Positions 52,880 through 61,405 of a stretch of DNA of 64,000 nucleotides are shown here, piece after piece (within the stretch, counting starts at the first letter, position 1; each line of letters opens with the position of its first letter). The position numbers and the translations under genes were made by a program. The stretch is from Mucilaginibacter sp. SMC90 (GTDB lineage Bacteria > Bacteroidota > Bacteroidia > Sphingobacteriales > Sphingobacteriaceae). The notes beneath the pieces are model-generated. The model saw nothing but the letters and a program-made list of their open reading frames with translations. It made no database searches and had not been told where the DNA came from. The stretch is from assembly GCF_022811725.1 (NCBI RefSeq), contig NZ_CP094527.1, forward strand, positions 3,720,001 through 3,784,000, written 5' to 3'.

Positions 52880-53839
52880 TTAATGAAACGGCTGCGCTTT
52901 CAAACTGGAAACGTATAATTTTTTATTGAGTTCATATTTAGCCATTACATCCTGAACCAGATCTTTGAACCATTCTGCGGAAGTTGGGGAAACATAAACT
53001 TTTTCTATAAGGTAATTTAAACTTACAGGAACCAATCTGCCAAATGATTCTTTCGCGAAGTGATCGGAAACGATAGCCCTAACCTCTCGCTCATGCTCAA
53101 AGGATTTTCTTTTGTACCAAAAGGATTCATTGACGCCGGTGAATCTTGATTCGTAATCAATGTAATTGACATGGCCGATATGAATCGACGGATCACGATT
53201 TAATGCTTTATACAATCTTTTATAAGTGGTCTTTATCGCAATTCCTTGTTCAAGTGTGCTGGTGTATAATTTCCACATCGCTTCGGATTCATGGGAATTT
53301 TCATACCAACAATTAATGAATGTCTCCTGAACCTGTCTTTTGCCAATTTGATTTAAACTATCTACTAGTTTCAACGCCTCCGATAGTAATTCTTTATCAG
53401 ATTTATTTAAGTTACTGCCACCCGGTACCGTTCTTATCGCCTCTATCATATGGTTTTTATAAAAGCTGTCCCATTTGGGTTTGTTTTTTAATAAGCCTTT
53501 AGCTCCTTCAAAAGGGTCTTCAAACCTATCTGCACGAGTAAAAAACAAGGATTTATCTTTCAAAAGCGAAACAAATTTTGTAAAATCCATAAATCGCCAC
53601 AGTACCGTTTCTTCGGTCGGTTTTTTATAAGCCCTTTTTTGATAGGCATGGCGTATGATAGTTGTTACTATCTCATTTGCACAGCAATCACTGGTATAAA
53701 TTAGTTTGCCTTTGTTAGTATAACCCAAATGAGTTGTATGGTGATCTAAGAACGGAGTATTACATACGGAACACCAATCATGATGTTCTTCAATAAATCT
53801 TCGAGTAGTTATATTATGTTTTAAGGTCATCGGCTGCAT
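52880..53839 (-). CDS. DUF2971 family protein with N-terminal Cys/His finger
   Basis: A 319-residue protein. DUF2971 marks are VLWRFMDFTKFVSLLKDKSLFFTRADRFEDPFEG (in part), NCWYENSHESEAMWKLY and GIAIKTTYKRL, from about residue 75. Ahead of it is a Cys/His cluster (WCSVCNTPFLDHHTTH, SDCC) that may bind zinc. DUF2971 genes are common in defence islands; biochemical activity is not established to my knowledge. Followed by the zinc-ribbon protein gene. Confidence 0.75.
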   Translation of the reverse strand: MQPMTLKHNITTRRFIEEHHDWCSVCNTPFLDHHTTHLGYTNKGKLIYTSDCCANEIVTTIIRHAYQKRAYKKPTEETVLWRFMDFTKFVSLLKDKSLFFTRADRFEDPFEGAKGLLKNKPKWDSFYKNHMIEAIRTVPGGSNLNKSDKELLSEALKLVDSLNQIGKRQVQETFINCWYENSHESEAMWKLYTSTLEQGIAIKTTYKRLYKALNRDPSIHIGHVNYIDYESRFTGVNESFWYKRKSFEHEREVRAIVSDHFAKESFGRLVPVSLNYLIEKVYVSPTSAEWFKDLVQDVMAKYELNKKLYVSSLKAQPFH

Positions 53840-54228
53840 TCAGTAAAATTAATATTTATCAGCACATATCTTAATAAGGTGGATTGACGTAATTATGGGA
53901 GTGCTTTCAAAAAAGGTTATCTGTTGAAAAGGTGGAGTAACGAAAATATCATAATACCTCAGAGATTCGAAACCTCTTATCTCCACAAAAGAGCCAGTTT
54001 TAACTATTGGTTTTTTTTACGCTCAGTTTTGCATTCAGTTTCCAAATAGTGAACAATAGATAACTATTTATTATTTACTACAAAAGGCTGAATCTCGCGT
54101 AACTCATCGCTTAAACAGTTTTATCCTTTTGTGTGAAGAATTTAGTTCACCCTTGTTCACTGTTTTCAAAATTGTCATGTTTCTAATTTCGGTTTCGATT
54201 ACAAATCAGAAAGGAAGGGAACGATAAC
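53840..54228 (+). promoter_or_regulatory. 389-base control region with GTTCAC repeats before the excisionase-like gene
   Basis: No gene is present. GTTCAC occurs twice in direct order 10 bases apart (54145-54150, 54155-54160) and once inverted (GTGAAC 54049-54054). The spacing equals one helical turn, which fits binding of the HTH protein encoded downstream. AGAGATTCGAAACCTCT near 53960 is a further dyad. Confidence 0.4.
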
Positions 54229-54492
54229 ATGTCACTGGAATTAATAACTAAAGATGATCTCGAAAACTTTCGTCAATCTTTATTAGACGATATTAAATTA
54301 ATTATACAACCACCCGTGAAGCCCACAGACGAGTGGCTCAGATGCTCTGATGTCAGAAAATTATTGAAGATCTCCACGGGAACAATTCAAAATTTACGGA
54401 TTAGTGGTAAGCTTAAATCCAACAAGGTTGGTGGCATTCACTTGTACAAAAGGTCGGATGTTGAAAATATGATCACAGGGAAGGGGAAATAA
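54229..54492 (+). CDS. Excisionase-like helix-turn-helix protein
   Basis: An 87-residue protein with a MerR-like HTH_17 domain: DEWLRCSDVRKLLKISTGTIQNLRISGKLKSNKVGG (in part) and the wing IHLYKRSDVENMI. Bacteroidota ICEs encode such proteins (Exc/Xis-like) near the integrase, where they bend att DNA and promote excision. It is two bases before the next gene and convergent with the integrase gene. Confidence 0.8.
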   Translation: MSLELITKDDLENFRQSLLDDIKLIIQPPVKPTDEWLRCSDVRKLLKISTGTIQNLRISGKLKSNKVGGIHLYKRSDVENMITGKGK

Positions 54493-54494
54493 GC

Positions 54495-54779
54495 GTGCCT
54501 GACCTTTTAACAGCTTTCAAGCTATATACTAGGATAGCCAACGACAGGAGAGTCAATGTATGGCATATTAGCCTATATATTGGCCTTTTGGATATCTGGC
54601 GTCTGTGTGAATTTCAAAAACAGTTTAAGGTCACTCGCCAGCTACTGATGGAGAAATCTCATTTCAAAAGCATCACCACCTACCATAAATGTATCCATCA
54701 ACTTATAGAACTAGGCTACATTGTTTATTTGCCAACTTATGATTCTTATCAAGGTAGTCTCATCGAGCTTAAATTCTAG
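54495..54779 (+). CDS. Small winged-helix-like protein (94 aa)
   Basis: Starts at GTG 54495, two bases after the preceding stop. The pattern WRLCEFQKQFKVTRQLLMEKSHFKSITTYHKCIHQLIELGYIVYLP (in part) fits a winged-helix domain, with a helix-turn-helix followed by a beta hairpin. Such proteins commonly accompany the excisionase gene in Bacteroidota elements. It probably regulates excision or transfer. Confidence 0.65.
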   Translation: MPDLLTAFKLYTRIANDRRVNVWHISLYIGLLDIWRLCEFQKQFKVTRQLLMEKSHFKSITTYHKCIHQLIELGYIVYLPTYDSYQGSLIELKF

Positions 54780-54804
54780 GGGCCAGCATATTTGTGCTGA
54801 CCCC
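54779..54804. terminator. Hairpin between convergent xis-like and int genes
   Basis: GGGGCCAGCA and TGCTGACCCC around a 6-base loop; in the minus-strand transcript all ten pairs form (one G-U). No clear T run, so termination may be weak. Confidence 0.5.
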
Positions 54805-54811
54805 AGAAGTC

Positions 54812-56047
54812 CTAATTGTCTTTATAGCTTTTGGCTGTCAATGTATCTTCTAACAAAAGCATATCCTGGCTCACTTTGTAATTCTGCATTTTAGCATAAT
54901 GCTGCGTTTGTCTTATTGAGGAATGGCCAAGCATTTTTGAAACCGCTTCCATTGAAACTCCATTGTTTAGCGTTACTGTCGTCGCAAATGTGTGCCGGGC
55001 GATGTGAAAGGTGAGTTCCGCATTGATTTTGCACGAATCGGCAATTTCCTTTAAATAGGAATTCATTTTTTGATTCGTTAAAACAGGCAGCGCATAACCG
55101 GAGTCAGCGCATCTGCTATGTTCCCTATACTTTGACAAAATTCTCTTTGCCTGAGCCAGTAAGGGCAGGTGAGAGGCTGAATTGGTTTTCTGACGATTGA
55201 TAAATATCCATTCCTTTCCATCTACTCCGTCTTTGATGTCTGATCTTTTTAAATTCTTTACATCCGCGTAGGCAAGGCCGGTATAGCAGCTAAAAACAAA
55301 TATATCTCTCACCAGGTCGAGGCGCTCTGTTTCGAATTTGCGTTCAATAACCCTTTTCAACTCCAATTCAGTTAGGGCGATTTTCTCTACTTCCTTTTTT
55401 GTTAGCTTGAAGTTTGCGAAAGGGTCAGCCGGTAGCCACCGGTTCTTAACGCAGATCAACACTACCTTTTTGAAGTTTGCCAAATATTTCATTGTGGAAT
55501 TGTGATTGCATTTACGAACGGTTTTTAGCCAAAAAGCATACTGGGAGATAAATTCATAATCTAACTCCTTGATCGCCTTATCATCCGTTTTATACATCCA
55601 CTTGATAAAATCTCTCGTGTGCTGCATGGATATGTCGTATCTGCCGATCGTTCCTGCAGCATAGTCAATTCCCTCCAATGCCTTCATTTGATCATTATGG
55701 TGCTTGAAAACCTCAAGGATCATCTTTTCTTTTTCAGTTTTGCCATTCATGACATCTTTGATCGCCTGTGCAGAAACTTGCTTATTAGCGTCCACCAGTG
55801 TTCTTTTGGCGTTATATACCATTCGCTCCAAAGTATCCAGGTATTGATTTAATTCTCTAGTTGCTTCTTTAGTCCCGGTTGCACGGCCACTATGGGAGTT
55901 CCATCTAGGCTGTTCGCATTTACGTTTTGTAGACAGTTCTACGGACTTACCATCTACTGTGATCTTCAAATAAATGAACCGGAGGTCATCATTCGCGTTT
56001 TTTGTTTGTTTTAGGAAAAACAATAATCCAAAGCTCGTTTCCAGCAT
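54812..56047 (-). CDS. int: Tyrosine recombinase/integrase of the ICE
   Basis: A 411-residue integrase: N-terminal arm-binding-type domain (about 1-95), SAM-like core-binding domain (about 100-205) and catalytic domain. Catalytic residues seen are K287, H348 and R351 (HIARHTF), H375 (LGHSS) and the nucleophile Y384 (QHYAKM). The first arginine (TGLR in most members) is replaced by A259 in CYTGLAYADV, which is usual in Bacteroidota integrases such as IntDOT. It is transcribed away from tRNA-Ser, about 260 bases away, and should integrate and excise the ICE there. Confidence 0.93.
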   Translation of the reverse strand: MLETSFGLLFFLKQTKNANDDLRFIYLKITVDGKSVELSTKRKCEQPRWNSHSGRATGTKEATRELNQYLDTLERMVYNAKRTLVDANKQVSAQAIKDVMNGKTEKEKMILEVFKHHNDQMKALEGIDYAAGTIGRYDISMQHTRDFIKWMYKTDDKAIKELDYEFISQYAFWLKTVRKCNHNSTMKYLANFKKVVLICVKNRWLPADPFANFKLTKKEVEKIALTELELKRVIERKFETERLDLVRDIFVFSCYTGLAYADVKNLKRSDIKDGVDGKEWIFINRQKTNSASHLPLLAQAKRILSKYREHSRCADSGYALPVLTNQKMNSYLKEIADSCKINAELTFHIARHTFATTVTLNNGVSMEAVSKMLGHSSIRQTQHYAKMQNYKVSQDMLLLEDTLTAKSYKDN

Positions 56048-56147
56048 AACACATTAATAAAAAGTTAAACAAAAGTACGTTTGTGCTTAATGTACAACAA
56101 GATGTCCACGGCGTAAACATGCTGTAATACAGGTTATTACATGACTT

Positions 56148-56205
56148 TCATTGCGTCTTTTTATTTTTTTGATTGATTTTAGAAAGACGCAATGAATGAC
56201 GCAAT
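56148..56205. repeat. GACGCAAT repeat cluster, candidate integrase/excisionase arm sites
   Basis: A 13-base perfect inverted repeat (TCATTGCGTCTTT at 56148-56160 and its complement at 56183-56195) contains GACGCAAT, of which a third copy follows at 56198-56205, 12 bases on. The cluster lies between the integrase start and tRNA-Ser, where arm-type sites are expected. Inference from place and repetition. Confidence 0.5.
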
Positions 56206-56252
56206 AGAGTTTTGCGATCGTATGCGAGTTTTGGTAGGTAATGACAAAGAAA

Positions 56253-56282
56253 AAGCCCTTTAATCTTTCAATTAAAGGGCTT
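56253..56282 (-). terminator. Rho-independent terminator downstream of tRNA-Ser
   Basis: AAGCCCTTTAAT and its exact complement with a 6-base loop, followed by TTTTTC on the minus strand; placed 25 bases after the tRNA 3' end. Confidence 0.75.
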
Positions 56283-56306
56283 AAATGACTTTTTTAATGC
56301 TTTCAG

Positions 56307-56393
56307 CGGAGAGTTAGGGATTCGAACCCCAGGAACCTTTCACAGTTCAACAGTTTTCAAGACTGCCGCAATCGACCACTCTGCCAACTCTCC
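56307..56393 (-). tRNA. tRNA-Ser(UGA)
   Basis: An 87-base tRNA on the minus strand. The acceptor stem GGAGAGU pairs with ACUCUCC, the anticodon loop is CUUGAAA with anticodon UGA (56357-56359 on the plus strand), a long variable arm typical of class II tRNA follows, and the T loop is GGUUCGAAUCC. CCA is not encoded. Its 3' end faces the integrase side, so it is the probable integration site of the ICE. Confidence 0.95.
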
Positions 56394-56491
56394 GGCGACA
56401 AAAGTACAAATCTGAACCGAATTGCCAAATTTGAATTGTACTTTTTTTAACTTAATTAAATAATCTATATAAATTACTGATTAACAAAAAG

Positions 56492-57472
56492 TTAATTTTT
56501 TACTTGGCCAACTTTTTTGGCTCGGAAAGTGTTAAATCGTGGTTTTACAATGCGGATTGTTCGCTTGGAAAGCTCTACGGATGCGTTTAATTCAAAGCCG
56601 ATGATCAAAATTAATGAGTTTATGTACATCCAGATCATGACCACAATGAGTGTACCGATGGAGCCGTAAACTTTATTATATGATGAGAAATTGTTGATGT
56701 AATAGGAGAAACCTAATGAAGTTAAAACCGCCAGCGCTGTAGCCAGTATGGAACCTGGATTTATAAAATTCCATTTCTTTTTATGTGCAGGGGCGTATCG
56801 ATATAAACAGCCGATAGTTACAAAAATGATCACTACAATGATCACCCATCTGAACAGCATGACCGGGTAAACCCAAAAGTGATTTTCGGACGCCACATGC
56901 GATTGGATAAATTTAATTATCGATTGGCCCAGGATGAGTATAGAAACGGCCAGCAACAATGCAAAACTTATGGCTACAGTGATTCCTGTTGCTACCAGGC
57001 GTCGTTTAAGCCAACTCCGCTTATCTTCAATCAATGAGGACTTGTTAAAGGCTTTCATGAGATTGATGACCCCGTTTGTGGCAAAATATAAGGTTGAAAG
57101 GAAACCGAACGAAAGCAATTTGCCGTTTTGATTACTAACAATATCAAAAATAGTTTCCCTGAAGGCCAGATACGCATTTGTGGGCATTACAGAAGCCAGC
57201 ACCATCATCAGGTTGTTCTTAAAGTGCTTTACAGGCACATAGGGGATAAGTGTGAACAAGAAGATGGTAGCCGGAAAAACGGCCAGCATAAAGCTGTAAG
57301 CCAGGGCATAGGCCCGGTTAATAAGCGAGTTATTGGTGATCTCTTTAACAAAGAAATCGATAACCGTATATAAAGGCAATGGCCTGAAACCCGGAATAAT
57401 GACAGACTTTGTCCACTCGATAATATACCTGTAGAAACTAAACCGGAGCAAAAAGCGGTGCAGCCATTTCAT
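56492..57472 (-). CDS. YihY/BrkB family inner-membrane protein
   Basis: A 326-residue protein with about six membrane helices. Family landmarks are NNSLINRAYALAYSFMLAVFPATIFLFTLIPY (in part), YFATNGVINLMKAFN and the C-terminal SFSYYINNFSSYNKVYGSIGTLIVVMIWMYINS-like region. YihY proteins were once thought to be RNase BN; function is unsettled. It is the first gene of the chromosomal part after the tRNA and is not part of the ICE. Confidence 0.9.
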   Translation of the reverse strand: MKWLHRFLLRFSFYRYIIEWTKSVIIPGFRPLPLYTVIDFFVKEITNNSLINRAYALAYSFMLAVFPATIFLFTLIPYVPVKHFKNNLMMVLASVMPTNAYLAFRETIFDIVSNQNGKLLSFGFLSTLYFATNGVINLMKAFNKSSLIEDKRSWLKRRLVATGITVAISFALLLAVSILILGQSIIKFIQSHVASENHFWVYPVMLFRWVIIVVIIFVTIGCLYRYAPAHKKKWNFINPGSILATALAVLTSLGFSYYINNFSSYNKVYGSIGTLIVVMIWMYINSLILIIGFELNASVELSKRTIRIVKPRFNTFRAKKVGQVKN

Positions 57473-57483
57473 TTACACCAAAT

Positions 57484-57891
57484 CTACTTAAAAAAGGGCA
57501 TTAATCTACCTGTAAAATCCTGCGGAGGGAGACACGGTCGGTTAGTTTTCATGTTGATGAATACCAATAACGTTTCGCCTGTATTAATGAGTTCGCCTTT
57601 CGGGTTTGTAAGCTCATATCTGAAATGGATGCGAATGCCAGGGAGCTTATCCATGATAACCCTGATACTGATCTCTTCGTCATATAATGCAGGCTTGAGG
57701 TATTTGCACTGAAGCTCAAGCACAGGCATCATAATGCCAGAATCTTCCATGCCTTTATAGGTAAGGCCAAGGCTTCGGAGCATCTCTACACGGCCAACTT
57801 CATAAAATTCGGCATAATTACCATAGTACATATAGCCCATCTGGTCGGTTTCGCCGTAGCGCACCCGTATTTTGGTGGTGTGCTCAAACAT
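57484..57891 (-). CDS. Acyl-CoA thioesterase, YbgC/4HBT hot-dog family
   Basis: A 135-residue hot-dog fold enzyme. VRYGETDQMGYMYYGNYAEFYEVGRVEML (in part) is the classic 4HBT signature with the catalytic Asp in TDQMG. It should hydrolyse acyl-CoA thioesters in the cytosol. It overlaps the mltG stop by one base, same strand, and is followed by YihY after 11 bases, so these form one operon. Confidence 0.9.
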   Translation of the reverse strand: MFEHTTKIRVRYGETDQMGYMYYGNYAEFYEVGRVEMLRSLGLTYKGMEDSGIMMPVLELQCKYLKPALYDEEISIRVIMDKLPGIRIHFRYELTNPKGELINTGETLLVFINMKTNRPCLPPQDFTGRLMPFFK

Positions 57892-58940
57892 TACCTGAGG
57901 ATCTTACGTTCGTTAAGGGCTTGCTGAAATTTATGGGCGTTAATTAAATGGTCGGCCACATTGGTAGCAAAGGCATGGTAGCCCGAAAAATCAGCTTTGG
58001 CACACATGTAAATGTAATCGTTCTTTTGATAGTTGAGCACCGCTTTTACAGCATTAACAGATGGCATCATGATAGGACCCGGAGGTAAACCTTTATGCAG
58101 ATAAGTATTGTACGGCGAATTGTATGAAAGATAACGGGTTAGTACACGTTTTATGGTAAAATCATTCATCGCGAAGATCACTGTAGGGTCGGCGTCCAGT
58201 GTCATGCCTTTTTTTAAACGATTAAGATATAAGCCTGCGACAGCCGGCATTTCATCATCGTGCAGCGCTTCGGCGTCAACTATTGATGCCAGAATAGATA
58301 CTTCCTGCGGAGTCAGGTTTATAGCTGCAGCTTGTTGTTTACGTTCTGAAGTCCAAAATGCCTGATAATGATCATACATCCTTTTGAAAAACTTTTCCGG
58401 ACTTGTATTCCAGTACATCTGGTACGAATCGGGCATCATCATCGTATATACATTATCGGTTGTGAAGCCGTATTTGCTCACAAAACTTGTCGAATCGAGC
58501 AGTCTGATGATCGACATTGAATCGGGTTCGATCTTTTTTGAGATAAAACCTGCAAATTGCTCCTTAAGTCTTAATCCATGAAATTCGACCTTAACAGGCT
58601 CCTGTGTGCCCGACGCCAGCATATTGATAAGCTTGCGGTTACCCAGGCCCGCATGCAGACGGTATTTACCAGGCTTTACACGGGTAGTATAATTCATATT
58701 ACGGGCCGCCCATGCAAACGAAGCAGTGTCTTTCACAATCCCCTCATCTTGTATGGTTTTAAAAACATCATTAAAAGTTGCTCCCGTATGGATATATAAA
58801 TATTCTTGTTTATCGGTAACATTCGGGCCAAAATACTTAGCGTAATAGTTGTACCCTGTAAAACCCAATAACACTATGATAACGATTACCAGTGCTACGA
58901 TAAATTTTTTGAACATGCCTCCTTGTTTTTTCTCGGTCAT
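57891..58940 (-). CDS. mltG: Endolytic murein transglycosylase MltG
   Basis: A 349-residue protein with one N-terminal membrane helix (residues about 10-30, FIVALVIVIIVLLGFTGYNYY) and the YceG-like domain. The catalytic Glu is in SILASIVDAEALHDDEMPAVAGLYLNRL, followed by LDADPTVIFA and the conserved SPYNTYLHKGLPPGPI end. It cuts new glycan strands to set their length. Family normally has IVExE; here VDAEA keeps the Glu. Confidence 0.93.
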   Translation of the reverse strand: MTEKKQGGMFKKFIVALVIVIIVLLGFTGYNYYAKYFGPNVTDKQEYLYIHTGATFNDVFKTIQDEGIVKDTASFAWAARNMNYTTRVKPGKYRLHAGLGNRKLINMLASGTQEPVKVEFHGLRLKEQFAGFISKKIEPDSMSIIRLLDSTSFVSKYGFTTDNVYTMMMPDSYQMYWNTSPEKFFKRMYDHYQAFWTSERKQQAAAINLTPQEVSILASIVDAEALHDDEMPAVAGLYLNRLKKGMTLDADPTVIFAMNDFTIKRVLTRYLSYNSPYNTYLHKGLPPGPIMMPSVNAVKAVLNYQKNDYIYMCAKADFSGYHAFATNVADHLINAHKFQQALNERKILR

Positions 58941-58970
58941 GATATTGAATAGATAGAGTGTTTGTTGTAT

Positions 58971-59279
58971 TTATTTTAGTTTTTGAACAGCAATTAATCC
59001 GCCGCTTAAATTGCGCACATTGCTGTAACCATGCTGTTCAAATATAGCTTGCGCTGTTTCGCTCCTTAAGCCAACTTTGCAAATAACGATTATCTCATCA
59101 GTTTTGTTGTATCGTAATCCGTTAAGTGCATCTTCCAGTTTTGACAGCGGAATATTATTGCCTCCTATATTGTAGGTATGGTATTCAATAACCTCACGCA
59201 CATCAATCAGGTTAAGGTTTTCGCCGTTGTTTAAGCGTTCGAGCAGTTCGGTTGCTTTAATTTGCCGGTGGGACTGCAT
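58971..59279 (-). CDS. Rhodanese-like domain protein
   Basis: A 102-residue single rhodanese domain: LIDVREVIEYHTYNIGG near the start, and the active-site Cys in IVICKVGLRSE, followed by YSNVRNLSGGLIA. It should carry a persulfide and move sulfur or detoxify thiols. It overlaps the end of the PASTA gene by 23 bases, so the two are co-transcribed. Confidence 0.9.
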   Translation of the reverse strand: MQSHRQIKATELLERLNNGENLNLIDVREVIEYHTYNIGGNNIPLSKLEDALNGLRYNKTDEIIVICKVGLRSETAQAIFEQHGYSNVRNLSGGLIAVQKLK

Positions 59280-60051
59280 CTGTTTTTGTGCCTTGTGAAA
59301 CAGTTAAGTTGATACGGGTGCCGATACTTGTTTTGCTTAACGAGTCGGTTTTCATTGGATATTGCGACACCACGACCACGTTGGTGGAGTCGGTAATTGT
59401 GCCCTGGTAAGTAACGATACCAACAGTGAGCCCTGCGCCTTTAATTGCAAAACGGGCAGCATCCAGATCAAGATTTACCAGCTCGGGGATTTCTACCTCA
59501 CTCGCACCTTCGCCATCTCCTAAAACAAGATCAATTTTTGATCCTTTAGGAAGCTTAGTGCCAGCTTTTATAACCTGGCCGCCAAAACGTACTTCCAGGA
59601 TCCGGTCGCGGGCAATATCAGAGCGATAGGTTGTATCTCCAACCTTTAATCCATAATTTGATATAGTGGCCACAGCTTCACGGTAATTGCTTTGTTCAAG
59701 ATCAGGCAGGGATACGGGCGGAGCCTGAAGAGTTACCATGGTAAGGTAAATCACCCGGTTTTCTTTAACGTTTGTTCCAGGATCAGGGTCCTGTTCAACA
59801 ATAGTGCCGGGGGCTACGTCCTGTACATAAACAGAATCAATTTTATAGCCAAATCCCTGTTCTTTTAAAATATCCATAGCCTTGTCAATGGTAAGGCCTT
59901 TAAGCTTTGGTACAGGTATGCCCGAACCGTGGCGGGTGTAGTAACCAAGACTGAAAAATGCTATTAAAACAACGGCTATTACTGTCACAATAGCCATTAA
60001 TAAGTTATTCCGGAATGATTTTGATTTTAAGTAAGCCCCAAATTTGCTCAT
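59257..60051 (-). CDS. PASTA domain membrane protein
   Basis: A 264-residue protein with a membrane helix at about 17-37 and three PASTA repeats (VPKLKGLTIDKAMDIL; LPDLEQSNYREAVATI; IPELVNLDLDAARFAI). No kinase domain, unlike Firmicutes Ser/Thr kinases; in Bacteroidota such short PASTA proteins are common next to ddl. The repeats bind muropeptides or beta-lactams. It is divergent from ddl with a 254-base spacer. Confidence 0.9.
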   Translation of the reverse strand: MSKFGAYLKSKSFRNNLLMAIVTVIAVVLIAFFSLGYYTRHGSGIPVPKLKGLTIDKAMDILKEQGFGYKIDSVYVQDVAPGTIVEQDPDPGTNVKENRVIYLTMVTLQAPPVSLPDLEQSNYREAVATISNYGLKVGDTTYRSDIARDRILEVRFGGQVIKAGTKLPKGSKIDLVLGDGEGASEVEIPELVNLDLDAARFAIKGAGLTVGIVTYQGTITDSTNVVVVSQYPMKTDSLSKTSIGTRINLTVSQGTKTDAVPPAN

Positions 60052-60127
60052 CAGTATATGTAAGGGTAAACCTTTTAATTAAGTATCAAACATAAGGATT
60101 ATTTTGGATATGGAATATTGGGATGTC

Positions 60128-60297
60128 GGATTTCGGATGTTCAACTTCGGAATGAATGAATTACTTAATTTGAAGAATTAGCATCCAAAAAATTAATTTT
60201 AGTGTTACATGCTATAATATTTATCCTAATTTCGAGATCGAAAAATTAGGCAAAAATAGCCGTCAATAAGAAATCCGAAATCGAACATCCGAAATCC
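60128..60297. repeat. 15-base inverted repeat pair before ddl
   Basis: GGATTTCGGATGTTC (60128-60142) and its exact complement (60283-60297) enclose 140 A/T-rich bases. Extra GAAATCCGAAATCGAACATCC-like words lie beside the right arm. Repeats of this ATCCGAAATC kind look like scattered intergenic repeats; the right arm is within the ddl leader. Confidence 0.7.
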
Positions 60298-60305
60298 GAA
60301 ACAAC

Positions 60306-61295
60306 ATGAGTGTTAAAAATATAGCCCTTTTGGCCGGAGGCTTTACCGGCGAATACGAAGTATCCCTGAACAGTGCAAAAAACATAGCCGCCAACCTTGC
60401 AGCTAATAACAACTATAAAGTTTACACTATATTAATTACCCGCGACCGATGGTTTTTTGAAGCAGATGACACTACTGTTGACGTAGATAAAAATGACTTT
60501 ACTATCACCCTTAACCAGGAAAAAATAAAATTCGATTTCGCTTTCATTACCATTCATGGCACCCCCGGCGAGGATGGTAAATTGCAAGGCTATTTTGATA
60601 TGATGGGTATTCCGTATAATACCTGCGATGCTACGACATCGGCCATTACCATGAACAAAGCTTATACCAAAGCCATTGTGAATGGGATCCATGGATTGCA
60701 CACCGCACATTCCATGCGTTTATTTGAGCGCGATGTGCATGATGTGGCCACCATAGCGGCTAATTTGAAGTTTCCGCTGTTTGTTAAGCCAAATAACGGT
60801 GGCAGCAGCGTGGGCATGAGCAAAGTGCAAAACATAGCTGGTTTGCCTGATGCATTGAACAGGGCATTCCAGGAAGATACACAAGTACTGGTAGAAGAAT
60901 TTATTAAAGGCCGTGAATTTAGTATTGGTATAGCACGTTTGCATGGCAAAATAAAAGTGCTGCCTGCTACGGAGATCATTACTTCTAAAGATTTCTTTGA
61001 TTACGAGGCTAAATATACAGATGGCGTAACCCAGGAAATTACTCCCGCCGACTTATCCGCCGAAAAGGTTGAAGAAATTGCAGGTATAGTTACCGAGGTA
61101 TATACCCGGCTTAACTGTCGCGGTATGGCAAGGATAGATTTTATTTTGCTTGAAGGCAGTAACGATTTTTATTTTATTGAGATCAATACAACGCCGGGGC
61201 AGTCGGCCGCCAGTTTGATTCCACAGCAGGTACGTGCCGCAGGTATGGATGTTGGCGAGTTTTACAGCGCGCTGATTGAAGGGGCAGCGCTATAA
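60306..61295 (+). CDS. ddl: D-alanine--D-alanine ligase
   Basis: A 329-residue ATP-grasp enzyme joining two D-alanines for peptidoglycan synthesis. Visible are AGGFTGEYEVSLNSA near the N-terminus, HGTPGEDGKLQGYFDMMGIPYN, the glycine-rich loop NNGGSSVGMSKV, the ATP site EEFIKGREFSIG, and the C-terminal metal-binding FIEINTTPGQSAASLIPQQ. The N-terminal EVS is that of Ddl. Full length. A terminator lies 48 bases after the stop. Confidence 0.96.
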   Translation: MSVKNIALLAGGFTGEYEVSLNSAKNIAANLAANNNYKVYTILITRDRWFFEADDTTVDVDKNDFTITLNQEKIKFDFAFITIHGTPGEDGKLQGYFDMMGIPYNTCDATTSAITMNKAYTKAIVNGIHGLHTAHSMRLFERDVHDVATIAANLKFPLFVKPNNGGSSVGMSKVQNIAGLPDALNRAFQEDTQVLVEEFIKGREFSIGIARLHGKIKVLPATEIITSKDFFDYEAKYTDGVTQEITPADLSAEKVEEIAGIVTEVYTRLNCRGMARIDFILLEGSNDFYFIEINTTPGQSAASLIPQQVRAAGMDVGEFYSALIEGAAL

Positions 61296-61342
61296 TTTCG
61301 AAATTGGGATTTTTGATTTCTAATTTATTGGGATAATTATTT

Positions 61343-61370
61343 AGAGACGCGTTTAAGGCGTCTCTTTTTA
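61343..61370 (+). terminator. Rho-independent terminator after ddl
   Basis: AGAGACGC-GTTTAAG-GCGTCTCT followed by TTTTA, 48 bases after the ddl stop. Confidence 0.85.
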
Positions 61371-61405
61371 TGTAACAACAGGTCCATTTTGTTATCAAAC
61401 CAACA

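Noticed and set aside
53955..53995. T-arm-like sequence (AGAGGTTTCGAATCTCT on minus strand), possible second tRNA end/att copy
   Set aside because: No matching acceptor, D or anticodon arms, and its sequence differs from the tRNA-Ser 3' end apart from the general TTCGAA core.
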